The notes under the pieces: model-generated
Databases searched by the model: none
Seen by the model: only the letters and a program-made list of their open reading frames with translations
What the model was told of the DNA's origin: nothing
Program-made: the position numbers and the translations under genes
Assembly (NCBI GenBank): GCA_013400155.1
Contig: VXBM01001088.1
Coordinates: 9,813-73,812 of the forward strand
Direction: 5' to 3'
Origin: Helopsaltes ochotensis
Taxonomy: Eukaryota > Chordata > Aves > Passeriformes > Locustellidae
DNA length: 64,000 nt
Shown here: positions 24,035 through 33,872 of the stretch, one piece after another
Numbering within the stretch: position 1 is the first letter of the stretch
Layout: each line of letters starts with the position of its first letter

Positions 24035-25832
24035 CTTTTAAGGAACTACTGTTGAGAAAAGGGTAGGGAGAGATACAAGGATGGATGGCATCTTGTGCTT
24101 TGTCTGCCTAGGTGGATAAAAACCTACATAAACTGTTGAGCACAGAAGCAGTTCGCTAAATCTGACACCAATGAAGAGAAATTCAACTGGTATCTATGGA
24201 TGGGAACAATTTCTTCAAGTTTATTTGCACCCTTACCCAATGTTTTTACATTCTGTCTTCTGTGCAACAGCGAGCTAGGTTTGGCAAGAAAGGGGGGAGC
24301 AGATGTTGTGAAAATATAAGTACTGTTATCATTGATAACTGCAAGTGAACACAAACATATGCGAGGAGAGACAAAGTAGACGATGGGGGTAATATTTAGC
24401 AGTAGATGCCAACCCCAGCCCAGAGCTGGCTGTATCTGGCTAATCCATGCGGTATTTTAGAGCCATATCAGAAACGCTTCCACTGATTGGAACCTTATGG
24501 CATCATTTGGTGGGAGCAACTTGTGCTGGCAGCACTTTGTAACTGTGCTGGCTTGGGTGACAAGGCTTTGATATGGGGGTGGCTCCTGTGAGGAGGTGCT
24601 GGAGCTTCCCTCTATGTCTGATGGAGCCATGGAGGGCATGGAGATGCAGAGATCCACCTGCCTTTCATTGCATTTTCTTTCCCTGCCCAGCTGGGGAGGG
24701 GAATGAGAGCAGTTTTAGGAGGCACTCGGTGCCCAGCCAGGGTCACTCTACCACAGTGACAATCTAGAGAGCAGTGTCATGCACTGCCTGTATCCCGAGC
24801 TGGCTGACTCTCAGAGCCAGACTGGCTTTTCTGGCAGCCCCTTGGGAAATGACTGGGTATCTGAATCCACAGATTCAGGGCATGCTGGCATTTGCCTGTG
24901 TCCCAGGAATATAGATGTATGTAGAAATAGCCTCTCTGTGCCTCCATTTCTGTATAGCCTACAAGGGATTTGCAACCTATTTCTCATCACTCACACCTTT
25001 ATGGTTTTATGTTGTCTTTGAATACCAGGTCAGCCCAGCCCAGCAGTTTTAAACTAAACCCAAGATTTCATCCTCCTTCTTGAGGCCTCAAGCAGCAAAG
25101 GCAAAATCTCTGAGCAATGGTTTTGCTAGAGATAATAGACTGACAAGAAAAAAAAAAAGCACTCTTTAGAATGTTTTCTTTCCTATCTGCTCAACACCCT
25201 TCATTATCCCAGTAACTCACCTGGAAATCACTAAGGTTCCCACTGAGAACCTGCCTCCAACAGGTAACTAACATTTGAATTTCTAAACATAAATGAACTA
25301 TTTAAATATGGTGAGTTGGCTATTTCCACCCAATCTGCTGTGTGTCTATGCATTGCTGCACCTAAACCCTGGTCACCCTTCTGGAGGGAAAAATGTTAAT
25401 AGTATCTTTTCCTCCTTCTTTTTTTCTTTTAATAATAAATTCTCAACTGTTGACATCTTTCCTCACTCAAAACAAATTGTCTAAGTCCAGACACAATCAT
25501 ATTGCTGGAGACAGACCAAAGGTAACAGTTACCCAAGAACTCCAAATACTGTCAACTTTCTCACATCTTTTTCACTCTGCTAAAAATGAAATTTTCTGAA
25601 ATTTTCATCCTTCCTGCTGCAAAGGACATCCTTGCTATGTGTCCAACAGTTTGCTGCTTTGCCCACAAATTCAGAAGAGGATGACTTTTAACTTCTTTAT
25701 TATTCTTTGCTCAGGTCTTTCCTTTACAAATTAAGGCCCAGAAATCCTTGGAGATCATTAGCTTGTCTTCCAGGGTAGGAGGGTATCTTTTTTTTTTCCC
25801 GATCCTCTTTTTCTGCTTACACAATTAGATTA

Positions 25833-26095
25833 ATAAAATCACAGAGTGGTTTGAGTGAGAGGGGATCTTAAATCTCATCTCATTCCACCCGTGCCAGGGG
25901 CAGGGACACTTTCCACTGTCCCAGGCTGCTCCAAGCCCTGTCCAGCCTGGCCTTGGGCACTGCCAGAGATGGGGCAGCCACAGCTGCTCTGGGCAACCCA
26001 TGCCAGGGCTTTACACCCATCCAGGGAATAATCTCTTCCCACATGGCGTCCTAGGTTGCTCAGAGCCCCATTCAGCCTCGCCTTGAACATTTCCT
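25833..26095 (-). repeat. CR1 LINE 3' fragment
   Basis: Reverse CR1: ATAAAATCACAGAGTGGTTTGAG, then GGCAGGGACACTTTCCACTGTCCC and GCTCTGGGCAACCCATGCCAGGGC. A second partial copy of the GCTCAGAGCCCCATTCAGCC block follows near 26056. Confidence 0.9.
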
Positions 26096-26269
26096 TTTCC
26101 CTCCCCTCCAGCCTCGAGGTCTCCCCACACCTCAGGCCCACACTTGCAGTGTGTGGGGTGGCTGGGGGGCATTCCCGAGGTAGGGGCGATACAACGTCAC
26201 CTCTGAGGGGGCCTTTTCGGGCTCACCTGGCCTACAGCGACAGCCCGGGATGTTGGTGGGACAGACCGG

Positions 26270-26838
26270 GAGCCAACCTCTCTCTGTCCCTGGGGGCAGC
26301 GGAGCCCAGCGCGGGGCTGCTCCATCCCAGGGCAGTGCCGCGATTCTGGGCACTGCTGGGGCACCTCCAGGGCTGGGGCAGTCCCGAGCCCCGCAATTCG
26401 GACATCGAGGGGCTGGAGCATGCTCAGGGAAAGGAACAGAGTTGAGGAAAGCTCTGGAGCACCAAGAGCAGCTGAGGGGCGTGAGCCTGGGGAAAAGGAG
26501 GCTCAGGGGGCCCTTGTGGCTCTGCACAAGCCCCTGCCAGGAGGGCACAGCCGGGGGGGTCGGGCTCTGCTCCAGGGCACAGGGACAGGAGGAGAGGGAA
26601 CGGCCTCAGGCTGGGCCCGGAGAGGCTCAGGGTGGACATCAGAAGGAATTTCCTCATGGTCAGGCCTCGGAAGGGGCTGCGCAGGGCGGTGGTGCAGTCT
26701 CCACCATCGCTGGAGGTGTCCAAGAAGGACTGGGTGTGGCTGTCGGTGTTCTGGGCTGTTTGACAAGGTGGGGGGGTCACAGGTTGGACTGGGTGAGCCT
26801 GGAGGTCTTTTCCAAGCCCAGTGATTCTGTGATTCTGT
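26270..26838 (+). repeat. CR1 LINE fragment, CpG-rich, next to the ATRN promoter
   Basis: CR1 on the + strand: GGCTCAGGGGGCCCTTGTGGCTCTGC, GGACAGGAGGAGAGGGAACGGCC, GGAATTTCCTCATGGTCAGGCC and the tail AGTGATTCTGTGATTCTG. It keeps many CpG dinucleotides, for example around 26335-26410 and 26670-26710, where the other copies in the window mostly carry TG or CA. Its right-hand part and the unique DNA beyond it are duplicated at 46347. Confidence 0.92.
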
Positions 26839-27150
26839 TAGTCCCATTAGCCTTCCTTTAACTGGGGCAGTGCTCGTGCTGTGCCTGTGCCAGCTGCTGC
26901 TTCCTCACCTGCAATATTTAACTAATGGGGAGCTGTAAAGGGGCTTTAATTTTACAGCTCAATTTGAACTTGACCGATTTCCTGGGAAATGCCGTTTCAT
27001 GGTTTGGGAGTTGCTGTGTGCTTTAAACCCTGCTTGTTAAACTGGCTGAGATGAGAAACTCACCCCGAAATGAAGACCTCTGCAGCTCCAGGACCTAACG
27101 AAGAACGGCTTCCACTCTTTCTAAACTAAATCGTAAATAGTGGAGCGATC
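26705..27150 (+). repeat. Duplicated segment, copy A (promoter-proximal)
   Basis: This stretch contains the end of a CR1 (26705-26838) and about 310 bp of non-CR1 sequence up to the edge of the CpG island. It is closely matched by 46347-46770 in the same orientation. Aligned by eye, the non-CR1 part differs at few positions, and copy A has 22 extra bases in the CR1 part (about 26784-26805). Copy A keeps CpG at several sites (27065, 27100, 27107, 27132, 27146 regions) where copy B has TG, CA or other bases. The left limit of the homology is unknown because copy B is cut by a gap. Confidence 0.85.
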
Positions 27151-27190
27151 CTGTGACCGCGATTCCGCGTCCCGCCCCCTCCCCGCCGCC

Positions 27191-27256
27191 ATGGCCGTGG
27201 GGGTGACGTCACTGGCCCCGCCCTCCCGGTTCTCCCCCCACTCGCGGCCACCGTAG
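27191..27256 (+). other. Possible upstream ORF (21 codons)
   Basis: An ATG in near-ideal Kozak context (GCCGCCATGG) opens a 21-codon frame ending in TAG at 27254-27256, 30 bases before the candidate main start at 27286. If transcription begins upstream of 27191, this would be a uORF in the leader. If it begins downstream, it is just promoter DNA; the CRE at 27204-27211 lies within it, which favours the second reading. The encoded peptide, rich in Pro and Ser, has no recognised family. Confidence 0.35.
27204..27211. promoter_or_regulatory. CRE-like palindrome TGACGTCA
   Basis: A full palindromic cAMP-response element inside a CpG island, between two GC boxes. The full-length CRE is uncommon by chance and is typical of CREB/ATF-bound promoters. 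Binding is inferred only from the motif. Confidence 0.6.
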
Positions 27257-27285
27257 CGGGCTCGGCGCAGGCCCCGCGGCGGCCG

Positions 27286-27655
27286 ATGGTCCGCGTTGTG
27301 NNNNNNNNNNNNNNNNNNNNNNNNNNNNNNNNNNNNNNNNNNNNNNNNNNNNNNNNNNNNNNNNNNNNNNNNNNNNNNNNNNNNNNNNNNNNNNNNNNNN
27401 NNNNNNNNNNNNNNNNNNNNNNNNNNNNNNNNNNNNNNNNNNNNNNNNNNNNNNNNNNNNNNNNNNNNNNNNNNNNNNNNNNNNNNNNNNNNNNNNNNNN
27501 NNNNNNNNNNNNNNNNNNNNNNNNNNNNNNNNNNNNNNNNNNNNNNNNNNNNNNNNNNNNNNNNNNNNNNNNNNNNNNNNNNNNNNNNNNNNNNNNNNNN
27601 NNNNNNNNNNNNNNNNNNNNNNNNNNNNNNNNNNNNNNNNNNNNNNNNNNNNNNN
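27286..27655 (+). CDS. ATRN: Probable attractin exon 1, start codon and first codons only (rest in gap)
   Basis: The ATG at 27286 is the last one before the gap and opens a frame MVRVV that runs into the run of N at 27301. Attractin in mammals also begins with Met-Val and has a GC-rich first exon coding for a low-complexity leader, a signal peptide and an EGF-like segment just ahead of the CUB domain. The downstream exon at 60476 begins with the last base of a codon, so this exon should end after two bases of a codon. The roughly 370 bases from 27286 to the gap end would suit an exon of about the expected size, but the donor site is not visible. The end coordinate is the gap edge, not a measured exon end. 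Context at the ATG is only moderate (C at -3, G at +4). The assignment is inferred from position, the CpG island and the downstream exon. Confidence 0.4.
27301..27655. other. Assembly gap, 355 N
   Basis: Unresolved bases within the CpG island. High GC content is the likely cause of the dropout. The gap removes most of the presumed first coding exon and its splice donor. Confidence 0.99.
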
Positions 27656-27694
27656 GGGGACGGAGCGCGGGGACGCGGGCGGTCGGTGTGGACC

Positions 27695-27870
27695 GCGGGT
27701 TGAGGGGCTGGTTCGGGGATCAGGGCTGGCTTGGGGTTCGGGGCTGGTTCAGGAGTGAGGGGTTAGGTTTGGGGTACGGGGATGAAAGGCTGGTTCAAGG
27801 GTGGGGAAAGGGGCTGGTTTGAGTGAGGAGTTAGTTTGGTTCATGGGGATCGGGCCGGTTTGGGGTACGG
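27695..27870 (+). repeat. G-rich degenerate tandem repeat with G-quadruplex motif
   Basis: Repeated GGGGCTGGTTC-like units: GGGGCTGGTTCGGGG, CAGGGCTGGCTTGGGGTTCGGGGCTGGTTC, then AAAGGCTGGTTC and AAGGGGCTGGTTTG. The run at 27704-27743 meets the strict quadruplex pattern: five G runs of three or more with loops of 7, 4, 7 and 3 bases on the + (non-template) strand. Confidence 0.75.
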
Positions 27871-28093
27871 AGGGGAGTGTGTGGCAGCCACATCAGGGGT
27901 GAGGGTGAGAGATAGGGCAGGGGAGAAAGGAGAGGACACCTGGCTCGGTGGCCCAGGTCAGGTTGCCCAAGGAGCACCAGGGAAATCGGGAGGTGAGCAC
28001 GAGAAGCAGGTTTGGGCGCTCAAACGCGGTGGGAGGCTGAGGGGAGTCCAGGAATGAGTGAGGGAAGTAGGGTCGTGCTGGAGGGGAAGGGCT

Positions 28094-28240
28094 AGGTGAC
28101 AGTAAAGGTGAGGGGCGGGATCAGGTGAGCTTAAAGGTGAGTGGCAGGTGGAAGTGACACTAAAGGTGAGGGGCAGGTCAAGGGAATGGTGAGGGCCACT
28201 CAGGTGATGATAAAGGTGAGGGACAGGTCCAGGTGCGGTA
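28094..28240 (+). repeat. Minisatellite, ~29-bp unit containing TAAAGGTGAG
   Basis: TAAAGGTGAG recurs at 28103, 28132, 28161 and 28211, with a diverged unit near 28184. Spacings are 29, 29 and then about 23-27 bases. Each unit also has a GGGGCAGGTC-like stretch. The core AAAG/GTGAG matches the vertebrate 5' splice-site consensus. Confidence 0.8.
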
Positions 28241-31200
28241 GGGATGCAGGTGTTAGGGCAGGGTAGGAGCATGTTGAGGAGACAATAGGGGCTGGGTCTC
28301 TGGGCAATGAGGGTGTGAGAATGGGGCTGATTCAGGGGGATGTGGATGTGAAGGGGTGGGCAGGAGCCATGCAGGTGGACAAAAGGGATTTGGAAGCAGA
28401 AGAAGAGGCGGGTGTGTGGAAACAGGCTTGAGGGGTGACAGCAGCATGGGTGTGATGGGGTCACAGTGTGGAAGGTTAGCTCTGTAGGTCCTCAGAGGAT
28501 GTTAGTGTTTGGGGCTTCCTGAGGGAGGTCTGGGAGCAATGGGATGTGGATGTTGAGTGTCCCAGTTGGTGAGTACAGGATATTTATAATGAGGAGAGGC
28601 ACCTCTAAGGGGGCTGAATTTTTAGTGTTGTTTGGCTGGGGTTGCAGAGGTATAACTGGCAATCAGTTATGACTCTAAGGGGCTGTGTAAGAGCAGGGAT
28701 GTGGTTGTAGGGCACTGAATTAGTGAGGGTCCTGTGTGTGATGGATTGCAGAGTCAGGAAAATGTTGGGTTTAAGTTTTAGTAATGTTGGGTTTAAGTCT
28801 GGACGGAAAGTAAGGCTGGAGGGATATGGGTAGGGAGATATTTTTTGGCAGCAGAGCTAGGTTTGGGGACTGTATAAATGGAAGTTTTAGGATGGTGGGT
28901 GAATGGGGGTGGCGTTGTGCGTAGATATGGTCGGAGTTGGAAGCCAATGCGAGCGGTGAGGAGCAGGTGGACAGAGGAGGACAGCGTGGGTGTGGGGCCA
29001 GTTCCTGGGCGGGGAGAAGGACTAATGTGGAGATAGGACTAGATCAGACTGAGAACAGGGTGGAGGGGAAGGGCGTGCAAGTGGGCATTAGGGCTGGGTA
29101 GAGACTCTAGAGGTTTTTGGGGGGGAGTTAAGGAAGCTCCTCTTGCAGGTGCTGGTTTTGGTTAAAGGTTATTTCAGGAGAGGTATGTGCAGGGGAGAGA
29201 AGCAGTATCCTTATGGGAGTAGCTGGCATTTGGGAGGCTCATCTTCTGGAGCTGTAATGCTGATAGCTCTTGGGGATGGACACTGGGAATAGCAGCCTGG
29301 TGGAAGAAAGTTCCTGGGCTTGTGGGGATATGACTGGGCAGTGGGAGGGCATTGAAGAGGACAGATGGTATTGGGAGAGTCCTGCTGCTTCAGAGTTGGT
29401 TTTTTTTAAGGAACAAAAGGCTAAAGGAGTGCTCTAGGCAGCGGAATGGAGCCTCCTGGCTCTGCACTGGTCCAGGCCATGTGCAGATGACCCTGTGTGG
29501 GAATGAGTGGTGTCTGCACAGAACAGTGATTTTTGGGCTATATGGTGATGGAAAGTGTGTTTTTGGAGTTCTGGGGACAGCTCTTTTAGTGTTGGGTTAC
29601 TTGGTTGGGTGTCTTGGTGTCTGAAGTGTATCCCACTGGATGAGAAAATTGAACTCTTCATGGAAATGGGCTAGGGATGCTCCCTGGCTTCTCTGGGAGG
29701 GTAAGGGTTTCTGTAAGATGGTTACCTGCCTTGAATTTGTCAGCTGTGGCAGTGAGGGAGCCAGTGTGTATGTGTCTGCATGCATTAGGTGAATTCCCTG
29801 GCAGGGCTGATTCCTGGAAAAGAAGGGTGATTATCCTAGGCAGTGACTGCTTTCTTGGGGAGCTACTTGAAAGTACCAGGCACCCTTGGATGATGTTCCT
29901 TATGGATTTGGGAGGAGGGTAGCTGTCTATATAACCTGAACTTATGTAAGAAAAAGACTTTAATTTTTTAATTCATATTTATTGATAGTCTGTAGATGAG
30001 TGTGTGTTATAAACAGTTTGACAGGTATTTTGCATGGAAACAATTCCAGGCTAGGCAAGCCCTGGAAGTCCAAATCTGCCTTTTTAATGTCTTTTTGCCA
30101 CTGTCACGGTAAGCATTTTCTTTTAGCTGGGAGAGAGCTTTAAGGAATAGCCTCATACATGTTACTTTCTTGAAGAAACTTAGGATATTTGTTGTTTTAA
30201 GGGGACTGTATTTGAGAGGCTTCTTTTCTGAATGGTAATGCCAAGTTAAAAAAAGAATTGTTATATATTTGCTGCTAATACAACCTCAATTTTTATCCTC
30301 TAACCTGTTTTGAAAAAACTTTTTCTTTCTCGCATATAATTCTAGTGTAAAATTTTGCTTGAAAATATAATACATGTTTTTTATCTGTAGATGGTTTACT
30401 TGTCTGTTAATTAGTGTATTAAGGAGTTGAAATTTCTAGTAATGTTTTTGAACTTGGAGCTCTGAGAAATGCAAACAATGTTCAGAGTTTTGCAGTCACG
30501 TGTCATCTTTCACGTGCCTTGAGTTTGCTCTGTCTCCTGTCAGCATTCTCTCTGCAGGAGGTTTTTTTTTGGTTCACGGTTGTCAAGTGTTTGGTTTTAA
30601 AGGACTTAATGTGTTATTTGATGCTGTAGGTACAAATGGGAACTAGAAGAGCAGGTGAAAATTATTTCCTAAGTGCAGTGTATTCCATGTGCTTATCTGC
30701 TGGACTGAGAGATGTAATTACGTTTGGCATGTTAATCATCCTATCTTATCTGGATGCATACGATGACTATATTTGTGGCCTTGGCGATTTTGATTTACAT
30801 TGTAAAGATGCACCTTGTGCTGCACGAACCTACTAATCTCTCACATCTTTTTGCCTTTGCACTGAAGGGTGAACATTGTAGCAGTGAGTTGCAGTCTGCT
30901 AATATTCCGTTTCCCTTTTTCCTTCGGAAATCCTATTTTTGGACGGCGGTTAGATGTATGAGTAACACACCCCAGATCAGTGATGTCCTTTAGAGATAGA
31001 AGGCTGATTTAGGAAGGACTTCAGGTGACTTTTTTTAAGATGTGGAGCCAGCCACTGTAGTTGCTGAAAGATAAACATCTTGGTGTTAACGGAAGCTGAA
31101 GTAGAAAACACAGAATGTGCCTGATGTGTTTGTGTCTTCTATTTCAGTACAAACCTCCAGAGGGCTCTGGGCTGGCTGGAGGCTGCTGTGGGGTTTGAAC

Positions 31201-31480
31201 TGCCATAATTTGGGTAGGAGAGGAGCTTCTGCTGGGAGGGATGAGAAATTCCCCTGTCATAGAGCTGCAGCAGCATCCCGAGATAACATTTGGAGCAGTG
31301 GGAGCTTGGGACCTCCAAACTTGAGCATGAAATTGGCAGCATTGATTATTGTGCAGTCAGAAAGGTGCTGCACACTTGGTTAACAGACTCTTCAAAGCAC
31401 TATCTGCAGTTCAGTGACACAACCTGTTGTCCTGCCTAAACTGAGTTGTCAGCCAGCTGCCTAATTAGCAGATGGAATTA

Positions 31481-31853
31481 AGATCATTGAATGCAGCTGC
31501 TCCCCAGCACTGCCAAGACCACCACTAACCGCTTCCACATGTTTTTGAGCACTTTTGGGGATGGGAACTCAGCCACTTTCCTGGGCACTGTTCCAGTGCC
31601 TGACCAACCTTTCCATGAAGATGTTTACCCCAGTATCCAGTCTAACCCCCCCACCACAAGTGCAACTTGAGGCCGTTTTCTCTTGGTCTTGTCCCTTGCT
31701 CCCTGGGAGTAGAGCCTGACTCCTCCTGGCTGCACTCTCCTGTCAGGGAGTTTTAGAGAGTGAGGGAGAATGAGTTTTTCTTGTTCTAACTGGCTGAGTT
31801 TTTCCAGGCTGAGCCTCCCCAGGTCCCTCAGCTGCTCCTCACCAGACAAGGCA
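31481..31853 (-). repeat. CR1 LINE fragment
   Basis: Reverse CR1 of the subfamily with CTGCTCCCCAGCACTGCCAAGACCACCACTAACC. It extends to CCCAGGTCCCTCAGCTGCTCCTCACC, the complement of the ORF2 C-terminal region. The terminal octamer tail is lost. Confidence 0.88.
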
Positions 31854-32867
31854 GGTAAAGCACAGGGCAAGAAATGACCTCTGGTTCACATAGATTTATT
31901 GTCCTGAGATTGTAAAGGGTTGGATTAACAAATTCAGGATAATGATTGACTCCTTCAACAGTCAGTGTATGTGGATTGTGTGTGTAGGCTCACTGATGGG
32001 CAATTTGATGTATGAAGGTAGCTGAAAATAATATTTTGACTGTATAATCAAATACCAAATGATTCCAGGAGTATGGATTTTGTGTGTAAAGGCACTGGTG
32101 CTCCTTTCATGGCAATACTTTTTTTTTTGTGGTGGGAGATGGCAAATGGTAAGCAGGACTTAACCATGCAACCTGACAGTTGGAGAGTAAAAAAAAATAT
32201 TAGACTCTATCCTTTAAACTCCCTTTTTATTAATATAGTGGGAGCAGTTATGTGTTGCTCATTGTGAAGGACTTGGTGGTAATAGAGTGTCCTTGGCCAA
32301 AGAATATTACAGTGAAGAGGAATTTTATCTCTAGATTTGTGTATATCACAGCCTGAGAGAGTTATGAGCTGGAAAAGAATCACAATTCTCTTCGTTAACT
32401 AAATAGGAACTTTTGGTCAAAAGCTTAAATACAAACTGCTGTCTTAAAAAAGTTACCTGAGGCAGTTTGTACATTTAGGAAGGTCAGGAAGCTGCTTAAA
32501 AAATCTAAGGGTGTTGGCAGTTTGAATCAAATCAGTTTAAGTGCTCAAATTAGATCTGGGGGCTGCATTTGTGCCTGATCCCCATTCTGTTTCTCCCTTT
32601 TCATTAGGTTATTATTGTGCATTAAAATTATTTTCTCTTCCATGCAGCTTAATGAAAGGCTTGCTCAAACACTGTGCACTGGTAAAAAAGAATAAGCTAT
32701 TCAAGTAGGAAATACTTAAACATCATCAATTTTAATGAATACACTGAAAAAAAGTGGACAATTATATGCTTTTATTTAGTTCTTGGAGGTATGTGTGTAT
32801 ATCTTTATGCATGCATATCTATTTCAGTCTATCCATACGTGTATATAATATATAAATTTTATGTATT

Positions 32868-32978
32868 TGGGGGCTTGGAGGAACCTGGTCTAGTGGAGGG
32901 AGCCCCTGCACATGGCAGGGGCATGGGACTAGATGGTCTTTAAGGTCCTTTCCCACCCAAATCATTCCATGATTCTAT
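32868..32978 (+). repeat. CR1 LINE 3' fragment
   Basis: CR1 3' end: GGGGGCTTGGAGGAACCTGGTCTAGTGGAGG and AGATGGTCTTTAAGGTCC, ending in ATTCCATGATTCTAT. Confidence 0.92.
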
Positions 32979-33705
32979 TTAAATGATCTTTTCATTGAGA
33001 AACACAATGAATTGCTCAATGAATGGCTAATATTTAATGTGAATTCTGTGTTATTGCTCCTCTCACTGTTTTATTGGACAATCTGATATTTTACTAGGAC
33101 TGTTTTAAAAACAAAACTTCCGTGAAATAATTCAGTATTTCTGAAATATTTGAGTTGTTCTGCAGTTTTTGCTGTGCACTAAACAAGCAGCATAAATATT
33201 TGCCTTGCGGGAGGTTTTGTTAATGTTTGCAATAAGCTCACTGCTTATTTTCAGTCTGCTTTATAGTGAGGAGGCAGTAGCGGAAGATTCAGAGCAGTCA
33301 GACAAAACAGCTCGTGCTGAATCCTCCCCATCATCTCTGCTTCGCACACATCCAGTGCCTTCCCTACTGGAGGTTTGGTTGTTGGAATTACCGAATACTT
33401 TGTGTGTGAGAGAGAGGAGTAAGTCCTGTCCTGTTCCTGTCTTCCTGCTGAGCATGTCTGAGCGTGAGACCTCCTGGGACAGAGCAGATAAAGGATAACA
33501 CTCCTCTGCCTGCCAAATCCAGGGACAGATCACTGACTTAGACTTACCAACACCTCCTTATCTGCAGAGGTCACCATTTCTGTCTCATTTCTCTGTTTCT
33601 GTAAGTATCAGGGAATACCTGCCTGGTCCCTTAGTAGTTGTCTGACACCGCTCTAGATTTTTCCAGTATTTCAGTCTCAGTTGTTCCTTTCATTTTGGAT
33701 GCAAG

Positions 33706-33872
33706 AGAATCACAGAATGGTTTGGGTTGAAAGGAATCTTAAAGCTCTTCTCATTCTAACCCCCTGCTGTGGGCAGGGACACGTTCTGCTGGACCAGGTT
33801 GCTCCAAACCCTGTCCAACCTGATCATGAACACTTCCAGGAATGGGGCATCCACAGCCTCTCTTGACAACTA
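33706..33872 (-). repeat. CR1 LINE 3' fragment
   Basis: Reverse CR1: GAATCACAGAATGGTTTGGGTTG at the 3' end, then GGGCAGGGACACGTTCTGCTGGACCAGGTTGCTCC and GGAATGGGGCATCCACAGCC. Confidence 0.92.

Larger units (their letters stand above)
1..27150. other. Upstream intergenic region, CR1-rich, no supported exon
   Basis: This is the DNA upstream of the CpG-island promoter. I read both strands for exons with splice sites and for conserved protein motifs and found none I can support. What it holds is many CR1 LINE fragments, listed separately, plus AT-rich single-copy-looking sequence and a few low-complexity tracts. The stretches 1-1410, 2612-4185, 5748-7565, 9837-10619, 11497-12214, 12313-13581, 14591-16941, 18331-20657, 20705-21423, 21801-22754, 23046-23851 and 24035-25832 contain no repeat or gene that I recognise. 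Undetected exons of a neighbouring gene or a lncRNA cannot be excluded without transcript data. Confidence 0.6.
27150..27750 (+). promoter_or_regulatory. ATRN: CpG-island promoter, probably of ATRN
   Basis: The sequence changes abruptly from CpG-poor to very CpG-rich at about 27150. Before the gap it contains GC boxes (CCCGCCCCC at 27171-27179, CCCCGCCC at 27216-27223) and a palindromic CRE, TGACGTCA, at 27204-27211. No TATA box is visible at a sensible position. The island resumes after the 355-base gap. TATA-less CpG-island promoters are usual for broadly expressed vertebrate genes. The orientation is assigned to the + strand because the only supported exon downstream is on that strand and because G strongly exceeds C downstream. 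A bidirectional promoter is possible. The transcription start cannot be placed from sequence. Confidence 0.8.

Noticed and set aside
26250..26861. Open frames of 130-200 codons on both strands in a GC-rich stretch upstream of the promoter
   Set aside because: They lie within a CR1 fragment and its CpG-rich flank. Similar Pro/Ser-rich frames appear at every well-preserved CR1, so they are translations of the repeat's non-coding 3' part.
27296..27822. Frames spanning the CpG-island gap and reading on to 27822
   Set aside because: The part after the gap is G-rich tandem repeat and looks intronic. Only the start at 27286 is kept as a possible exon 1 start, not the whole frame.
33205..33498. 97-codon frame with a hydrophobic N-terminus (MREVLLMFAISSLLIFSLL)
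   Set aside because: It resembles a signal peptide by composition, but there is no promoter, Kozak support or recognisable mature domain, and it lies inside the intron.
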